Assembly (NCBI RefSeq): GCF_030814835.1
Contig: NZ_JAUSVS010000005.1
Coordinates: 62,001 to 126,000, forward strand
Reading direction: 5' to 3'
Length of the DNA stretch: 64,000 nt
Source of the DNA: Caulobacter ginsengisoli
GTDB taxonomy: Bacteria; Pseudomonadota; Alphaproteobacteria; Caulobacterales; Caulobacteraceae
In this document: positions 53,305 through 62,013 of the stretch, one piece after another
Position numbering within the stretch: the stretch's first letter is position 1
How the letters are laid out: each line of letters begins with the position of its first letter
Program-made: the position numbers and the translations under genes
Notes under the pieces: model-generated
Databases searched by the model: none
The model's input: only the letters and a program-made list of their open reading frames with translations
Told to the model about the DNA's origin: nothing

Positions 53305-55395
53305 ATGACTTCGATGATCGACAAGGCTGGCCTGAAGGTCGCCGATACGCTCGTCAACTTTATCGAGGACCGCGCCCTGCCGGGGACCGGCATCGCGCCT
53401 GACGCTTTTTGGTCCGGCGTGGCCGACATCTTCGCCCGCTTCACCCCCGAGAACCGCGCCCTGCTGGCCAAACGCGACGACCTCCAGGCCAGGATCGACG
53501 CCTGGCATCAGGCCAACAGCTTCGACCTCGCCGCCTACCAGGCCTTCCTGCGCCAGATCGGCTACCTGGAAGCCGAGCCCGCCCCCTTCAAGATCGGCTC
53601 CACCAAGGTCGACCCGGAAGTCGCCACGCTGGCCGGCCCGCAGCTGGTCGTGCCCTCGCTCAACGCCCGCTTCGTGCTCAACGCCGCCAACGCCCGCTGG
53701 GGCAGCCTGTATGACGCCCTCTACGGGACCGACGCCATTCCGGGCGAGGCCGCGGGCAAGGGCTATGACCCCGTGCGGGGTTCTCAAGTCATCGCCTGGG
53801 CCAAGGCCTTCCTCGACCGCGCCGTCCCGCTCTCCGGCCAGACCTGGGACCAGGTCACCGACGCTCGGGCCGCCACCCTGGGCCACCCGGCCTTCGTCGG
53901 CACGGCCGGCGACAATATCCTGCTGCGCCACAACGGCCTGCATATCGAGCTGGTCATCGACCGCGGCCATTCCATCGGCAAAGACGATCCGGCCGGCCTC
54001 GCCGATGTGGTGCTGGAATCGGCCCTGACCACCATCGTCGACCTGGAGGACTCCGTCGCCGCCGTCGATGCGGACGACAAGGTCGAGGCCTATTCGAACT
54101 GGCTGGGCCTGATGCGCGGCGAGTTGACCGCCTCGGTGGACAAGGGCGGCAAGAGCTTCGTCCGTGACCTGAACGGCGACCGCACTTACGTCGGCGCCGA
54201 CGGCCGGCCCTTGACCCTGCGCGGCCGCAGCCTGCTGTTCGTGCGCAATGTCGGCCACCTGATGACCAACCCGGCGGTGCGCCTGTCGGACGGCTCGGAG
54301 GCGCCGGAGGGCATCCTAGACGCCATCGTCACCAGCCTCTGCTCGCTGCACGATCTCAAGGGTCTGGGCCGGTTCCGCAATAGCCCGGCCGGCTCGATCT
54401 ACATCGTCAAACCCAAGATGCACGGCCCCGCCGAGGCCGACCTGACCAACCGCCTGTGCGCCGCCGTCGAGGCGCTGCTGGGCCTGGCGCCCAACACCAT
54501 CAAGATCGGACTGATGGACGAGGAGCGCCGCACCTCGGCCAACCTGGCGGCCTGCATCGCCGCCCTGAAGGACCGCATCGTCTTCATCAACACCGGCTTC
54601 CTGGACCGCACGGGCGACGAGATTCACACCTCGATGCGGGCCGGGGCGATGATCCCCAAGGCCCAGATGAAGACCCAGCCCTGGATCGCCGCCTATGAGG
54701 ACCGCAACGTCCAGATCGCCCTGGCCGCCGGCTTCTCAGGCAAGGCGCAGATCGGCAAGGGCATGTGGGCCGCCCCCGACCGCATGGCCGACATGCTGGA
54801 CCAGAAGATCGGCCACCCGAAGACCGGGGCCAGCACCGCCTGGGTGCCCTCGCCGACGGCGGCCACCCTGCACGCCACCCACTATCATTCGGTCGATGTC
54901 CATGCCCGCCAGGCCGAGCGGATGGCCGAGCCGGTGACGGGCCTGGACCCCTTGCTGACACTGCCCCTGGCCGGCGCCCATAACTGGACCCCCAAGGAGG
55001 TCGCCGACGAGCTGGACAACAACGCCCAGGGCATTCTGGGCTATGTGGTGCGCTGGATCGACCAGGGCGTCGGCTGCTCCAAGGTGCCCGACATCCACGA
55101 CATCGGCCTGATGGAAGACCGCGCGACCCTGCGCATCTCCAGCCAGCACATCGCCAACTGGCTGCTGCACGGGGTCTGCACCCCGGCCGAGGTCGAGGCC
55201 GCCATGACCCGCATGGCCGCCAAGGTCGACGCCCAGAACGCCGGCGATCCGCTCTACACGCCGATGAGCGGGCGGGAGGCCGACAGCCTGGCCTTCCAGG
55301 CGGCGCGGGCGCTGGTGTTCGAGGGCGTGGCCCAGCCGAACGGCTATACCGAGCCGCTGCTGCACCGCTTCCGGGCGGAGGCCAAGGCGCGCTAA
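53305..55395 (+). CDS. glcB: Malate synthase G
   Basis: A protein of 696 residues, usual for the G isoform (about 720). It contains [56 protein letters not shown] (the region with the active-site Asp/Glu), [13 protein letters not shown] and [16 protein letters not shown]. It condenses glyoxylate with acetyl-CoA to malate, completing the route from GlcDEF. The ATG at 53305 matches the family N-terminus ([18 protein letters not shown]); an ATG at 53269 would add 12 residues. Confidence 0.96.
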   Translation: MTSMIDKAGLKVADTLVNFIEDRALPGTGIAPDAFWSGVADIFARFTPENRALLAKRDDLQARIDAWHQANSFDLAAYQAFLRQIGYLEAEPAPFKIGSTKVDPEVATLAGPQLVVPSLNARFVLNAANARWGSLYDALYGTDAIPGEAAGKGYDPVRGSQVIAWAKAFLDRAVPLSGQTWDQVTDARAATLGHPAFVGTAGDNILLRHNGLHIELVIDRGHSIGKDDPAGLADVVLESALTTIVDLEDSVAAVDADDKVEAYSNWLGLMRGELTASVDKGGKSFVRDLNGDRTYVGADGRPLTLRGRSLLFVRNVGHLMTNPAVRLSDGSEAPEGILDAIVTSLCSLHDLKGLGRFRNSPAGSIYIVKPKMHGPAEADLTNRLCAAVEALLGLAPNTIKIGLMDEERRTSANLAACIAALKDRIVFINTGFLDRTGDEIHTSMRAGAMIPKAQMKTQPWIAAYEDRNVQIALAAGFSGKAQIGKGMWAAPDRMADMLDQKIGHPKTGASTAWVPSPTAATLHATHYHSVDVHARQAERMAEPVTGLDPLLTLPLAGAHNWTPKEVADELDNNAQGILGYVVRWIDQGVGCSKVPDIHDIGLMEDRATLRISSQHIANWLLHGVCTPAEVEAAMTRMAAKVDAQNAGDPLYTPMSGREADSLAFQAARALVFEGVAQPNGYTEPLLHRFRAEAKAR

Positions 55396-55403
55396 CTAGG
55401 CGC

Positions 55404-55904
55404 ATGTCGGAGATCCACAAGTTCACCCTGGCCTATGACGCCGCCGAGGACCGCCTGGCCTTCGACGCCGAGGACAGCGGCGGCGAGACCACCCGCCTGT
55501 GGCTGACCGAGCGCCTCTGCCGCAACCTGGCGCCGGCCCTGATCAAGCTGCTGACCGAGAAGGGCGCGGCCAAGGCGACGGGGGCGGTCGCGGAATCGAC
55601 GGTGCAGTCCTGGGCCCAGGTCGCGGCCATGCAGGGGTTCGGGGGAACGCCGGCGGTGAAGCTGAAGGCGCAGGCCCCCAGCGGCCTGGTCAGCGCCGTC
55701 CACGTCACCCCCACGAACGGCCGCTTCCTGGTGAAGTTCGACTTCGCCGGCCAGTCCCGCAGCATCAATTTCGACGAACCCGCCCTGCGCCAGACCCTGG
55801 CCCTGATGCAGCGCCTCTATCGCCAGGCCGGCTGGCCCGCCGAGATCTGGCCCGACTGGATCGCCGACCCCGCCGTTGATGCGGCCTCTGGCACGGTCAA
55901 CTAA
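55404..55904 (+). CDS. Hypothetical protein after malate synthase
   Basis: A protein of 166 residues, 8 bases after the glcB stop and likely co-transcribed. No signal peptide or membrane helix. It has alternating strands and helices (KFTLAYDAAEDRLAFDAED, TTRLWLTERLCRNLAPALIKLL, GRFLVKFDFAGQSRSINFDE). I do not recognise the family. The pattern is of a small cytoplasmic protein; the position suggests a link to malate synthase only by co-expression. Confidence 0.75.
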   Translation: MSEIHKFTLAYDAAEDRLAFDAEDSGGETTRLWLTERLCRNLAPALIKLLTEKGAAKATGAVAESTVQSWAQVAAMQGFGGTPAVKLKAQAPSGLVSAVHVTPTNGRFLVKFDFAGQSRSINFDEPALRQTLALMQRLYRQAGWPAEIWPDWIADPAVDAASGTVN

Positions 55905-55907
55905 GAA

Positions 55908-56060
55908 CCCTTCCTCCTCGATGGAGGAAGGGCAGGGTTGGTGGTGCGCGCTCGGTGTTTGGGCGACTGGCTCAGGGTGGCGACCACGCCTCCCCGAGTG
56001 CTTCCGGAAACGCACTGCCACCACCACCATCCCCGCCCTTCCTCCATCGAGGAGGAAGGG
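55908..56060. repeat. Foldback repeat R8, 26-bp perfect arms
   Basis: The arms at 55908-55933 and 56035-56060 are perfect inverted repeats (26 bases) with a core like CCTTCCTCC...GGAGGAAGG. Inner GGTGGTG and CACCACC also pair. It lies between convergent genes and is followed by the terminator at 56073. Confidence 0.85.
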
Positions 56061-56072
56061 AGAAGAAAGCAA

Positions 56073-56102
56073 AAGGCCCCCGCCCGTGAGGGCGGAGGCC
56101 TT
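56073..56102 (-). terminator. Terminator of the first glycine-zipper gene
   Basis: On the minus strand, AAGGCC-T-CCGCCC pairs with GGGCGG-G-GGCCTT, then TTTGCTTTC. The sequence closely resembles the terminator at 56739, so it was probably copied together with the gene. Confidence 0.75.
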
Positions 56103-56120
56103 CGGCAATCATGGCGCTGG

Positions 56121-56612
56121 CTAGTAGCCGCGACGATCGTAGTTGTAGGTGTCGTAATAGGTCCCGTAGCCGTACTGCTGCTGGTAGTAGGCCCGGTTGT
56201 AGCGGCGGTCGTAGCGGTGCCACTGGCCGCGGGCGTCATAGAAGCCGTCGCGGTAGTAGTAGGCCTGACCATAGGTCCGGTAGCCCTGACGGTTGTCGTA
56301 ATAGCCCTGGCGCAGGCACTCGTCGGAGTTCTTGGCCGAGCTGCGGCCGATCTGCGAGCCGACCACGCCGCCGGCCACCGCGCCGACCGCCGAGCCCTCG
56401 GTGCGGGCGCCGCGCCCGCTGACCTGCGAGCCCAGGACCGCCCCGGCCAGGGCGCCGATGATGGCCCCGTTGGTCGAGCCCTTCTTCTTCTTCACCTGGC
56501 AATCGCTGCGGTAGCCGGGGTCGCCATAGGGCTGGGCGTAGGACGCCAGCGGGGCGGCCATCGCGCCGGCCGCGACGGTGGCCGCCAGGACCGCGGTAAA
56601 GGTGCGTTTCAT
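56121..56612 (-). CDS. Glycine-zipper outer-membrane-type protein (paralogue 1)
   Basis: A protein of 163 residues. A signal peptide (FTAVLAATVAAGAMAAPLASYAQ) precedes a Cys and Lys-rich segment (DCQVKKKKGSTN). A glycine-zipper 2TM domain follows, GAIIGALAGAVLGSQVSG and AVGAVAGGVVGSQIG. The C-terminus is rich in Tyr/Arg/Gln (YYYRDGFYDARGQWHRYDRRY). Glycine-zipper domains insert into or span envelopes, as in the rickettsial 17 kDa antigen family. It is paralogous to the gene at 56790. Expression is probably separate because each has its own terminator. Confidence 0.85.
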   Translation of the reverse strand: MKRTFTAVLAATVAAGAMAAPLASYAQPYGDPGYRSDCQVKKKKGSTNGAIIGALAGAVLGSQVSGRGARTEGSAVGAVAGGVVGSQIGRSSAKNSDECLRQGYYDNRQGYRTYGQAYYYRDGFYDARGQWHRYDRRYNRAYYQQQYGYGTYYDTYNYDRRGY

Positions 56613-56738
56613 GACCGAAGTCTCCGTATCTGCGGGGGCCGGTCGGGCCCTCGTTCCGTAGCCCCATGCGATAACAACGCGTCAGGGTCCGGTTTTGAGC
56701 CATCACGGCCGGTTTCAGGTCATGTCGCGGACAAGCAA

Positions 56739-56768
56739 AAGGCCCCCGCCGGGGAGAGCGGGGGCCTT
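56739..56768 (-). terminator. Terminator of the second glycine-zipper gene
   Basis: AAGGCCCCCGC (56739-56749) and GCGGGGGCCTT (56758-56768) form a perfect 11-bp stem, with TTTGCTT downstream on the minus strand. Confidence 0.8.
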
Positions 56769-56789
56769 CGGGCTTGCGGTGCTTAGGGC

Positions 56790-57344
56790 TTACCAGCCGC
56801 GGCCGCCGCCGTAGTTGTAGGTGTCGTAGTAGGCGCCCTGGCCGTACTGCCGTTGATAGTAGTTGCGGCCGTAGCGGCGGTCGTAGCGGTGCCACTGGCC
56901 GCGCTGGTCGTAGAAGCCGTCGCGGTAGTAGTAGACCTGACCGTAGCTGCGGTAGCCCTGGCGGTTGTCGTAATAGCCCTGGCGCAGGCACTCGTCGGAG
57001 TTCTTGGCCGAGCTGCGGCCGATCTGCGAGCCGATGACCGCACCGGCGACGGCGCCGACGGCCGAGCCTTCCGAGCGGGCCCCGCGGCCGCTGACCTGCG
57101 AGCCGACGACGGCGCCCAGCAGGCCGCCGATCACCGCGCCGCCGGTCGAGCCCTGGCGCTTCTGGACCTGGCAGGGGTTGCGGTAGCCGTTGTCGTAGCC
57201 GTTGCCCTGATAGCCATTGTCGTAGCCATTGCCTTGGTAGCCGTAGCCACCGCCGCCATAGGGCTGGGCCGAGGCGATCATCGGGGCGGCGAAGGCGCTG
57301 GCCGCGACGGTGGCGGCCAGGATCGCGGTTGCAGTGCGCTTCAT
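56790..57344 (-). CDS. Glycine-zipper outer-membrane-type protein (paralogue 2)
   Basis: A protein of 184 residues. A signal peptide (ATAILAATVAASAFAAPMIASAQ) precedes a Gly/Tyr/Asn repeat (YGYQGNGYDNGYQGNGYDNG). The glycine zipper (GAVIGGLLGAVVGSQVSG) and the Tyr-rich C-terminus are nearly identical to paralogue 1. The ATG at 57344 begins the signal peptide; the frame to 57488 is not used. Residues after the zipper match paralogue 1 almost exactly for about 50 positions, implying recent duplication or conversion. Confidence 0.85.
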   Translation of the reverse strand: MKRTATAILAATVAASAFAAPMIASAQPYGGGGYGYQGNGYDNGYQGNGYDNGYRNPCQVQKRQGSTGGAVIGGLLGAVVGSQVSGRGARSEGSAVGAVAGAVIGSQIGRSSAKNSDECLRQGYYDNRQGYRSYGQVYYYRDGFYDQRGQWHRYDRRYGRNYYQRQYGQGAYYDTYNYGGGRGW

Positions 57345-57520
57345 GACTTTGGTCTCCCGTGGGGCGGACCACCGGGCCCGCTTTCGATGACCCCATAAGA
57401 CACCCCCCGCCCTGAACCGGTTTTGAACCGCGACGGTCAGGTGTTGTTCATCTGGATTTTCCTGGCCAAAGCCCCATCTGCACCTCACACAGTCACAGAC
57501 AAAACCTGGGAGAGACGGGA

Positions 57521-58648
57521 ATGGGCGATCACACCACGGGCCTGCAGCTGCGGTCCTTGCTGAAGTCGAGCGGCGAACTGGAACTGTCCCTGGTGGAGGT
57601 TCCCACCCCCACCCCGGGACCGGACGAGATCCTGGTCCGGGTCGAGGGCACGCCCATCAACCCCTCGGACCTTGGCCTGCTGCTCGGCGCCGCCGACATG
57701 TCGACCGCCAAGGCCGCCGATGGCAAGGTGACCGCCCAGGTCCCCGCCCCGTTCATGAAGATGATGGCCGCCCGGCTCGACGAATCCATGCCGGTCGGCA
57801 ACGAGGGCGCCGGCACGGTGATCGCCGCCGGCGACAGCCCCGCCGCCCAGGCCCTGATCGGCCGCAAGGTCGCCATCCTGGGCGGCGCCATGTATTCGCA
57901 ATACCGCGTCGTGAAGGCCGCCGACGCCCTGCCGCTGCCGGCGGACGCCAGCGCCGCCGACGGGGCCAGCTGCTTCGTCAACCCGCTGACCGCGCTCAGC
58001 ATGGTCGAGGTCATGCGGCTGGAGGGCCACAAGGCCCTGGTCCACACCGCCGCGGCCAGCAACCTGGGCCAGATGCTCAACAAGATCTGCCTCAAGGACG
58101 GCGTGCCGCTGGTCAACATCGTGCGCAGCGCCGAGCAGGCGAAGATCCTCAAGGACATCGGCGCCAAATACGTCGTCGACTCGACCTCGCCCAACTTCAT
58201 CGCCGAACTGACCGACGCCCTGGCCGAGACCGGCGCGACGCTCGCCTTCGACGCCATCGGCGGCGGCAAGCTGGCCGGCCAGATCCTGGCCGCCATGGAG
58301 GCAGCCATCAACCGCACGGCCACCGTCTACAGCCGCTATGGCAGCGCCGTGCACAAGCAGGTCTACATCTATGGCGGCCTCAACACCGGCCCCACCGAGT
58401 TCAACCGCGCCTTCGGCATGATGTGGGGCATCGGCGGCTGGCTGCTGACGCCCTTCCTGATGAAGCTGGGCCCGGAAGGCATCCAGCGCCTGCGCCAGCG
58501 GGTGGTCGACGAGCTGAAGACCACCTTCGCCAGCCACTACACCGCCGAAATCTCCCTGGCCGAGGCCCTGCAGCTGGACGTCATCGCCCGCTACAACGCC
58601 AAGACCACCGGCGAGAAATACCTGATCAACCCGGCGAAGGGGCTGTAA
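57521..58648 (+). CDS. MDR-family zinc-independent oxidoreductase (quinone-reductase-like)
   Basis: A protein of 375 residues. It has GPDEILVRVEGTPINPSDLGLLLGAAD (MDR start), VGNEGAGTVIAAG and ALVHTAAASNLGQMLNKICLKDG as a modified nucleotide-binding motif. TLAFDAIGGGKLAGQILAAM follows. No structural zinc cysteine cluster is seen. It probably reduces a quinone, enone or other activated alkene with NADPH. The ATG follows GGGAGAGACGGGA. Substrate unknown. A short hairpin with a T-tract follows the gene. Confidence 0.85.
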   Translation: MGDHTTGLQLRSLLKSSGELELSLVEVPTPTPGPDEILVRVEGTPINPSDLGLLLGAADMSTAKAADGKVTAQVPAPFMKMMAARLDESMPVGNEGAGTVIAAGDSPAAQALIGRKVAILGGAMYSQYRVVKAADALPLPADASAADGASCFVNPLTALSMVEVMRLEGHKALVHTAAASNLGQMLNKICLKDGVPLVNIVRSAEQAKILKDIGAKYVVDSTSPNFIAELTDALAETGATLAFDAIGGGKLAGQILAAMEAAINRTATVYSRYGSAVHKQVYIYGGLNTGPTEFNRAFGMMWGIGGWLLTPFLMKLGPEGIQRLRQRVVDELKTTFASHYTAEISLAEALQLDVIARYNAKTTGEKYLINPAKGL

Positions 58649-58670
58649 CCCAGCCCCCAACAGCCGCTCA

Positions 58671-58702
58671 TCCCCGCGAACGCGGGGACCCAGGCTTTTT
58701 TG
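58671..58702 (+). terminator. Intrinsic terminator after the MDR gene
   Basis: TCCCCGCG-AA-CGCGGGGA (58671-58688) makes a tight 8-bp stem, followed by CCCAGGCTTTTTTG. The hairpin also resembles a dispersed CCCCGCGAACGCGGGG repeat. Confidence 0.6.
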
Positions 58703-58741
58703 TTGCGGCCCGGGGCAGTGTCTCGGGCCGCGAGATTTTCA

Positions 58742-58878
58742 CCACGAACAACACGAACAACACGAACAGGCGGAGCAACCCCGCGCTCTGACCCGAAGGG
58801 TCGTTCGAGAGATCGCGGCCTTCGGCCAGCTGGCCATAATCGGCTCGGCCCCGCTCGTGTTGTTCGTGTTGTTCGTGG
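58742..58878. repeat. Foldback repeat R9 with nonamer arms
   Basis: A 24-base perfect inverted repeat: 58742-58765 pairs with 58855-58878. The arms are built from the 9-mer CACGAACAA in tandem. The same unit forms the arms of R10 at 62014. It lies between the convergent MDR and lipoprotein genes. Confidence 0.85.
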
Positions 58879-58885
58879 CGAATTC

Positions 58886-59494
58886 TTACTTTCGGCCACC
58901 CCGACCCTCGTCCACATCGCACACCATCATCGGCAGTTCGCGGTTGAGGATGCCGCCGTGCGACTTGGCCAGGGCTTCCAGCTGGTCGATCGCGTCGCTG
59001 ACCCGGCCGGCGAAGACGCCGCATGGGTTGCTGACGACGCCGCCCCGCCGCCCGCCGATGGCGGCGTCGAAGCTGGCCGGGGCGCCGTCGGTGCAGATCA
59101 TCGGCTCCACACCCGGGAAGTCGGGAAAGCCCGCCGCCTGCACGGCGTCCTCGAACGACCCGACGTCCGCCGCGCTCAGCTGGACGGGCGCCGGCACAGA
59201 GCCGTCGAGCACGGCGCTGCCGTCCGGCGCCACCAGCAGCTGCAGCCAGCCGGACGAGCGGCCGGCGACCCGCACCGGCAGCCAGAAATAGCTGTAGGCC
59301 CGCGAGCCGTCTTCGGTATGGGCCGCAGCCGCCTCATAGCGCGCCAGGGCCGCCTTCTCGGCCGCCTGGCGGACAGGGTCGGGCGGGATCTGCCGGCAAT
59401 TGATCAGGGGAATGCCGCCCCTGAGCGTCGGCGCGCAGCCGCTCAGCAGCGCCAGGAAACCGGCGGCGGCCAGGCGGGCCGGGATATTCGACAT
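58886..59494 (-). CDS. Putative lipoprotein of unknown function
   Basis: A protein of 202 residues with a lipobox (FLALLSGCAPT, Cys20). The mature part has two more pairs of cysteines (INCRQIP, MICTDG, SNPCGVF, MVCDVD), strand-rich stretches (YSYFWLPVRVAGRSSGWLQ) and no membrane helix. It is probably anchored in the outer membrane facing the periplasm. I do not recognise a family. It is divergent from the hydrolase gene at 59565. Confidence 0.72.
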   Translation of the reverse strand: MSNIPARLAAAGFLALLSGCAPTLRGGIPLINCRQIPPDPVRQAAEKAALARYEAAAAHTEDGSRAYSYFWLPVRVAGRSSGWLQLLVAPDGSAVLDGSVPAPVQLSAADVGSFEDAVQAAGFPDFPGVEPMICTDGAPASFDAAIGGRRGGVVSNPCGVFAGRVSDAIDQLEALAKSHGGILNRELPMMVCDVDEGRGGRK

Positions 59495-59512
59495 GGGCGG
59501 CTCTCCCCTAAG

Positions 59513-59538
59513 CCCGCGAGCATGCCATCATGCGCGGG
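59513..59538. promoter_or_regulatory. Palindrome in divergent gap
   Basis: CCCGCG-AG-CATG-CCAT-CATG-CGCGGG lies between the lipoprotein and hydrolase starts; outer and inner stems pair. It could be an operator or a leader hairpin for either gene. Confidence 0.35.
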
Positions 59539-59564
59539 AGGATTCACCCCCGCAGAGACCGCCC

Positions 59565-60389
59565 ATGGACGAGTTCGACCGTGCCAACTCCGACCGCACC
59601 ACGGTCAAGACCTCGTTCGTCGCCCTCAGCGTGGCGCACGGCGGCAAGGCCTGGGCCACGGCCGGCGAACTGCGCGAGCCGCTGGAGGGTGCGACCGGAG
59701 GCGCGGTGGTCATCGTCCACGGCTCCAGCGGCGTCGACAGCCGGGGCGCGACCTATGCCGGCGCCCTGAACGCCGCGGGCCTCGCCACCCTGGAGATCGA
59801 CCTCTGGGCCGCCCGCGGCGTCACCAGCCCGGCCGGGCGACCCAGAGCCGTCACCGACACCCTCCCCGACGCCTTCGCCGCCCTGGCCTTCCTGGCCGCC
59901 CGGCCGGGGATCGACCCGCAGCGGATCGGCATCGTGGGCTTTTCCTGGGGCGGGGTGGTCTCGATGCTGACCGCCACCGTGGCCGCCAACGAGACCTACG
60001 GACCCCCCGGGCTGCGCTTTGCCGCCCACGCCCCACTCTACCCGGTCTGCTGGGTCTACAACCGCGTCCCCGGCTTCGAGTTCACCGACCTGACCGGCGC
60101 CCCGGTCCTGATCCAGGCCGGCGGGATGGACCTCTACGACGACCCCGACAGCGCCGAACACCTGGTTGCGGCCCTCCCCGAAGCGGCCCGGGCGGTGGTC
60201 CGCCAGATAACCTACCCCACCGCCGGCCACGCCTGGGACCGCCGCGAGCCGGACATCGTCATCGACGACCCGACGGCCCACAAGGGCGCGGGCGGGGAGG
60301 TGCCGTTTCGGTATGATGCGGGGGTGACGCGGGAGTCGGTGGGGGCGGTGGTGAGCTTCTTGGCGAGCAGAGATATGGGCCACGGCTAG
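59565..60389 (+). CDS. Dienelactone-hydrolase-family protein
   Basis: A protein of 274 residues with an alpha/beta-hydrolase core: VVIVHGSSGVDSRG, GIVGFSWGGVVSML with Ser127 in place of the usual Cys, VLIQAGGMDLYDDP and the catalytic His in PTAGHAWDRR. This matches the serine-type DLH branch. The ATG at 59565 matches the family start; the longer frame from 59400 overlaps the neighbour. It may cleave lactones or esters. Substrate unknown. Confidence 0.85.
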   Translation: MDEFDRANSDRTTVKTSFVALSVAHGGKAWATAGELREPLEGATGGAVVIVHGSSGVDSRGATYAGALNAAGLATLEIDLWAARGVTSPAGRPRAVTDTLPDAFAALAFLAARPGIDPQRIGIVGFSWGGVVSMLTATVAANETYGPPGLRFAAHAPLYPVCWVYNRVPGFEFTDLTGAPVLIQAGGMDLYDDPDSAEHLVAALPEAARAVVRQITYPTAGHAWDRREPDIVIDDPTAHKGAGGEVPFRYDAGVTRESVGAVVSFLASRDMGHG

Positions 60390-60789
60390 CTCCCAGCTGG
60401 AGATCGCTATGAGAATTTCCCAGCAAATTCATGCTCTGAAGTAGAACATCCACCGAACATCCCCGTCCTATTTCCGCCTGTGGCAACTCGGGTCGGGAAG
60501 GGGGGTGGGGTTTCGGTCATGCTCCAAATGCCTCTTCGGCGGAGTGATTCGGGCCACGGATGACGGTCCGTGGCCCACTCACTGCTCTTTCTTCCCGGAG
60601 CTAGAGGCTGGCAGGCCCGAATGGGCGCCTTTGAGGACTACCGCCGAGTCCTCATTGAGGCCCGAATGCAGTCCGTCTTCCGAAGAGCGTGCTCACCCTA
60701 GCGCTCAGTGTGGCGTTCTGTCAGCCGTGTTCGGCGGCTCTTGGTGGGTCGTCCACAAAATACAGCGCGCTGGACGCTGCGTGCCGGCC
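60390..60789. other. 400-base gap with structured DNA
   Basis: No gene is supported. Features: a perfect 10-bp hairpin GGGCCACGGA-N6-TCCGTGGCCC at 60551-60576, a second hairpin GAGGACT-N7-AGTCCTC at 60633-60653, and the word AGGCCCGAATG twice (near 60613 and 60658). A short frame encodes GAFEDYRRVLIEARMQSV, resembling a degraded protein fragment. It may be a decayed gene or a small structured RNA. Confidence 0.4.
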
Positions 60790-61920
60790 TCACACCACCT
60801 CCAACTCATCCCTCTCCCCCAACCCCGGAAACCCCGCCGTCGGCAGCGTCTGGTACCAGAACGCCACCGACGCCAGGTCGTCCTGCAGCGGCAGGTAGCG
60901 CCGGTCCTTGTCCGTCCGCCAGCCCAGCGCCTGGATGGTCACCCGCAGGTCGGTCTCGAACCGCACCGGGTCCATGATGTGCCAGCGGTACATCCCGAAC
61001 CGCTGCTGGGAGCGATAGACGCCGTCGGGCCGCAGCACCTGGGGCAGGCCGCTGTAGGGGGTGTTGAACTCGACGTAGCGGTTCGGCTCGCCGAACCGGC
61101 GGCCCTCCAGGACGCCGGGGTCGAAGTCGAAGGCGCCGCCGAAATAGTCTTCCGTGCCGGTGCCGCAGATGGTCGGGAACTCGCCGTCGCCGTCGAGGTG
61201 GAACTTGATCTCGCCCTCGCCCCACCAGCCGCTGTTGTTGACCCCCCAGGCCATGTAGGTCCCGACATAGTGGCCCTGGCCCTTCACCCCATCCAGGATC
61301 GTGTAGACCGCCTTGTAGGGCAGCGGGTTGGTGCGTCGGAACTGGGCGTGGAAATAGGCGCAGTCCTCGGGGACCTCGGTCAGCGTGTAGTTGATCTGGA
61401 AATAGACGATGGCCGCCTCGTCGCCGCGGTTTTCCAGGGTCAGCAGGGCGCGGCTGCGGAAGGGCATCTCCCAATAGCAGTTGAAGCCCCGGGTCGGGTT
61501 GGCGCAGACGGCCAGTGAGACGACCGGGGCAAACTTCTCCCAGCCGTTGGCGAAGAAGTCGCCGACCGGGGTCTCGACGCTGGGCTGGTCCTGGCCGTCC
61601 CAGCGGGCGCGCAGGATGAGGGTGCGCAAGGGCGGGCCCATCATGGTCATCCAGATCGACTGGATGGCGCCCTGGCCGGCGATATCGGCCAGGGTCGCCG
61701 TGTCGCCGGGCTTGAGGACGATATAGGGCGAGACCTTCCAGCCCTGGCCCAGGCCCCCTTCACCGAGCCCCCGGGCGGCGTTGGCGGCCGGCCCGTCGGT
61801 GGACATGCCGCCCTTGCCCTTCTCGCCGGTGGGGTTCTCGGGGCTGATCGAGCGGGACCTGGCGTTGGAGAGCCGCGGCAGGACGCCCAGGCTCATGCCC
61901 AGGCCGTTGAAGGGCGTCAT
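60790..61920 (-). CDS. DUF2961 / GH172 family glycoside hydrolase-like protein
   Basis: A protein of 376 residues. It has SIWMTMMGPPLRTLILRARWD, the FARFYFQINYTL-like strand (VYFQINYTLTEVPED), GEGEIKFHLDGDGEFPTICGTGTEDYFGGAFDF and SQQRFGMYRWHIMDPVRF. These are typical of DUF2961, founded as GH172, whose characterised members act on arabinofuranosyl or fructofuranosyl links. The conserved GTEDYFGG region includes the acidic residues. No signal peptide, so likely cytoplasmic. The ATG at 61920 follows GGGGAGCGAGACC. Substrate unknown. Confidence 0.88.
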   Translation of the reverse strand: MTPFNGLGMSLGVLPRLSNARSRSISPENPTGEKGKGGMSTDGPAANAARGLGEGGLGQGWKVSPYIVLKPGDTATLADIAGQGAIQSIWMTMMGPPLRTLILRARWDGQDQPSVETPVGDFFANGWEKFAPVVSLAVCANPTRGFNCYWEMPFRSRALLTLENRGDEAAIVYFQINYTLTEVPEDCAYFHAQFRRTNPLPYKAVYTILDGVKGQGHYVGTYMAWGVNNSGWWGEGEIKFHLDGDGEFPTICGTGTEDYFGGAFDFDPGVLEGRRFGEPNRYVEFNTPYSGLPQVLRPDGVYRSQQRFGMYRWHIMDPVRFETDLRVTIQALGWRTDKDRRYLPLQDDLASVAFWYQTLPTAGFPGLGERDELEVV

Positions 61921-62013
61921 GGTCTCGCTCCCCTGTGTTTTGGGGAGGTTAGGGGTGGGGACGGCGTGTGTCATCCCGGCGGATTGCGAGGCGGACAGGC
62001 CGCTAAGGATTCA

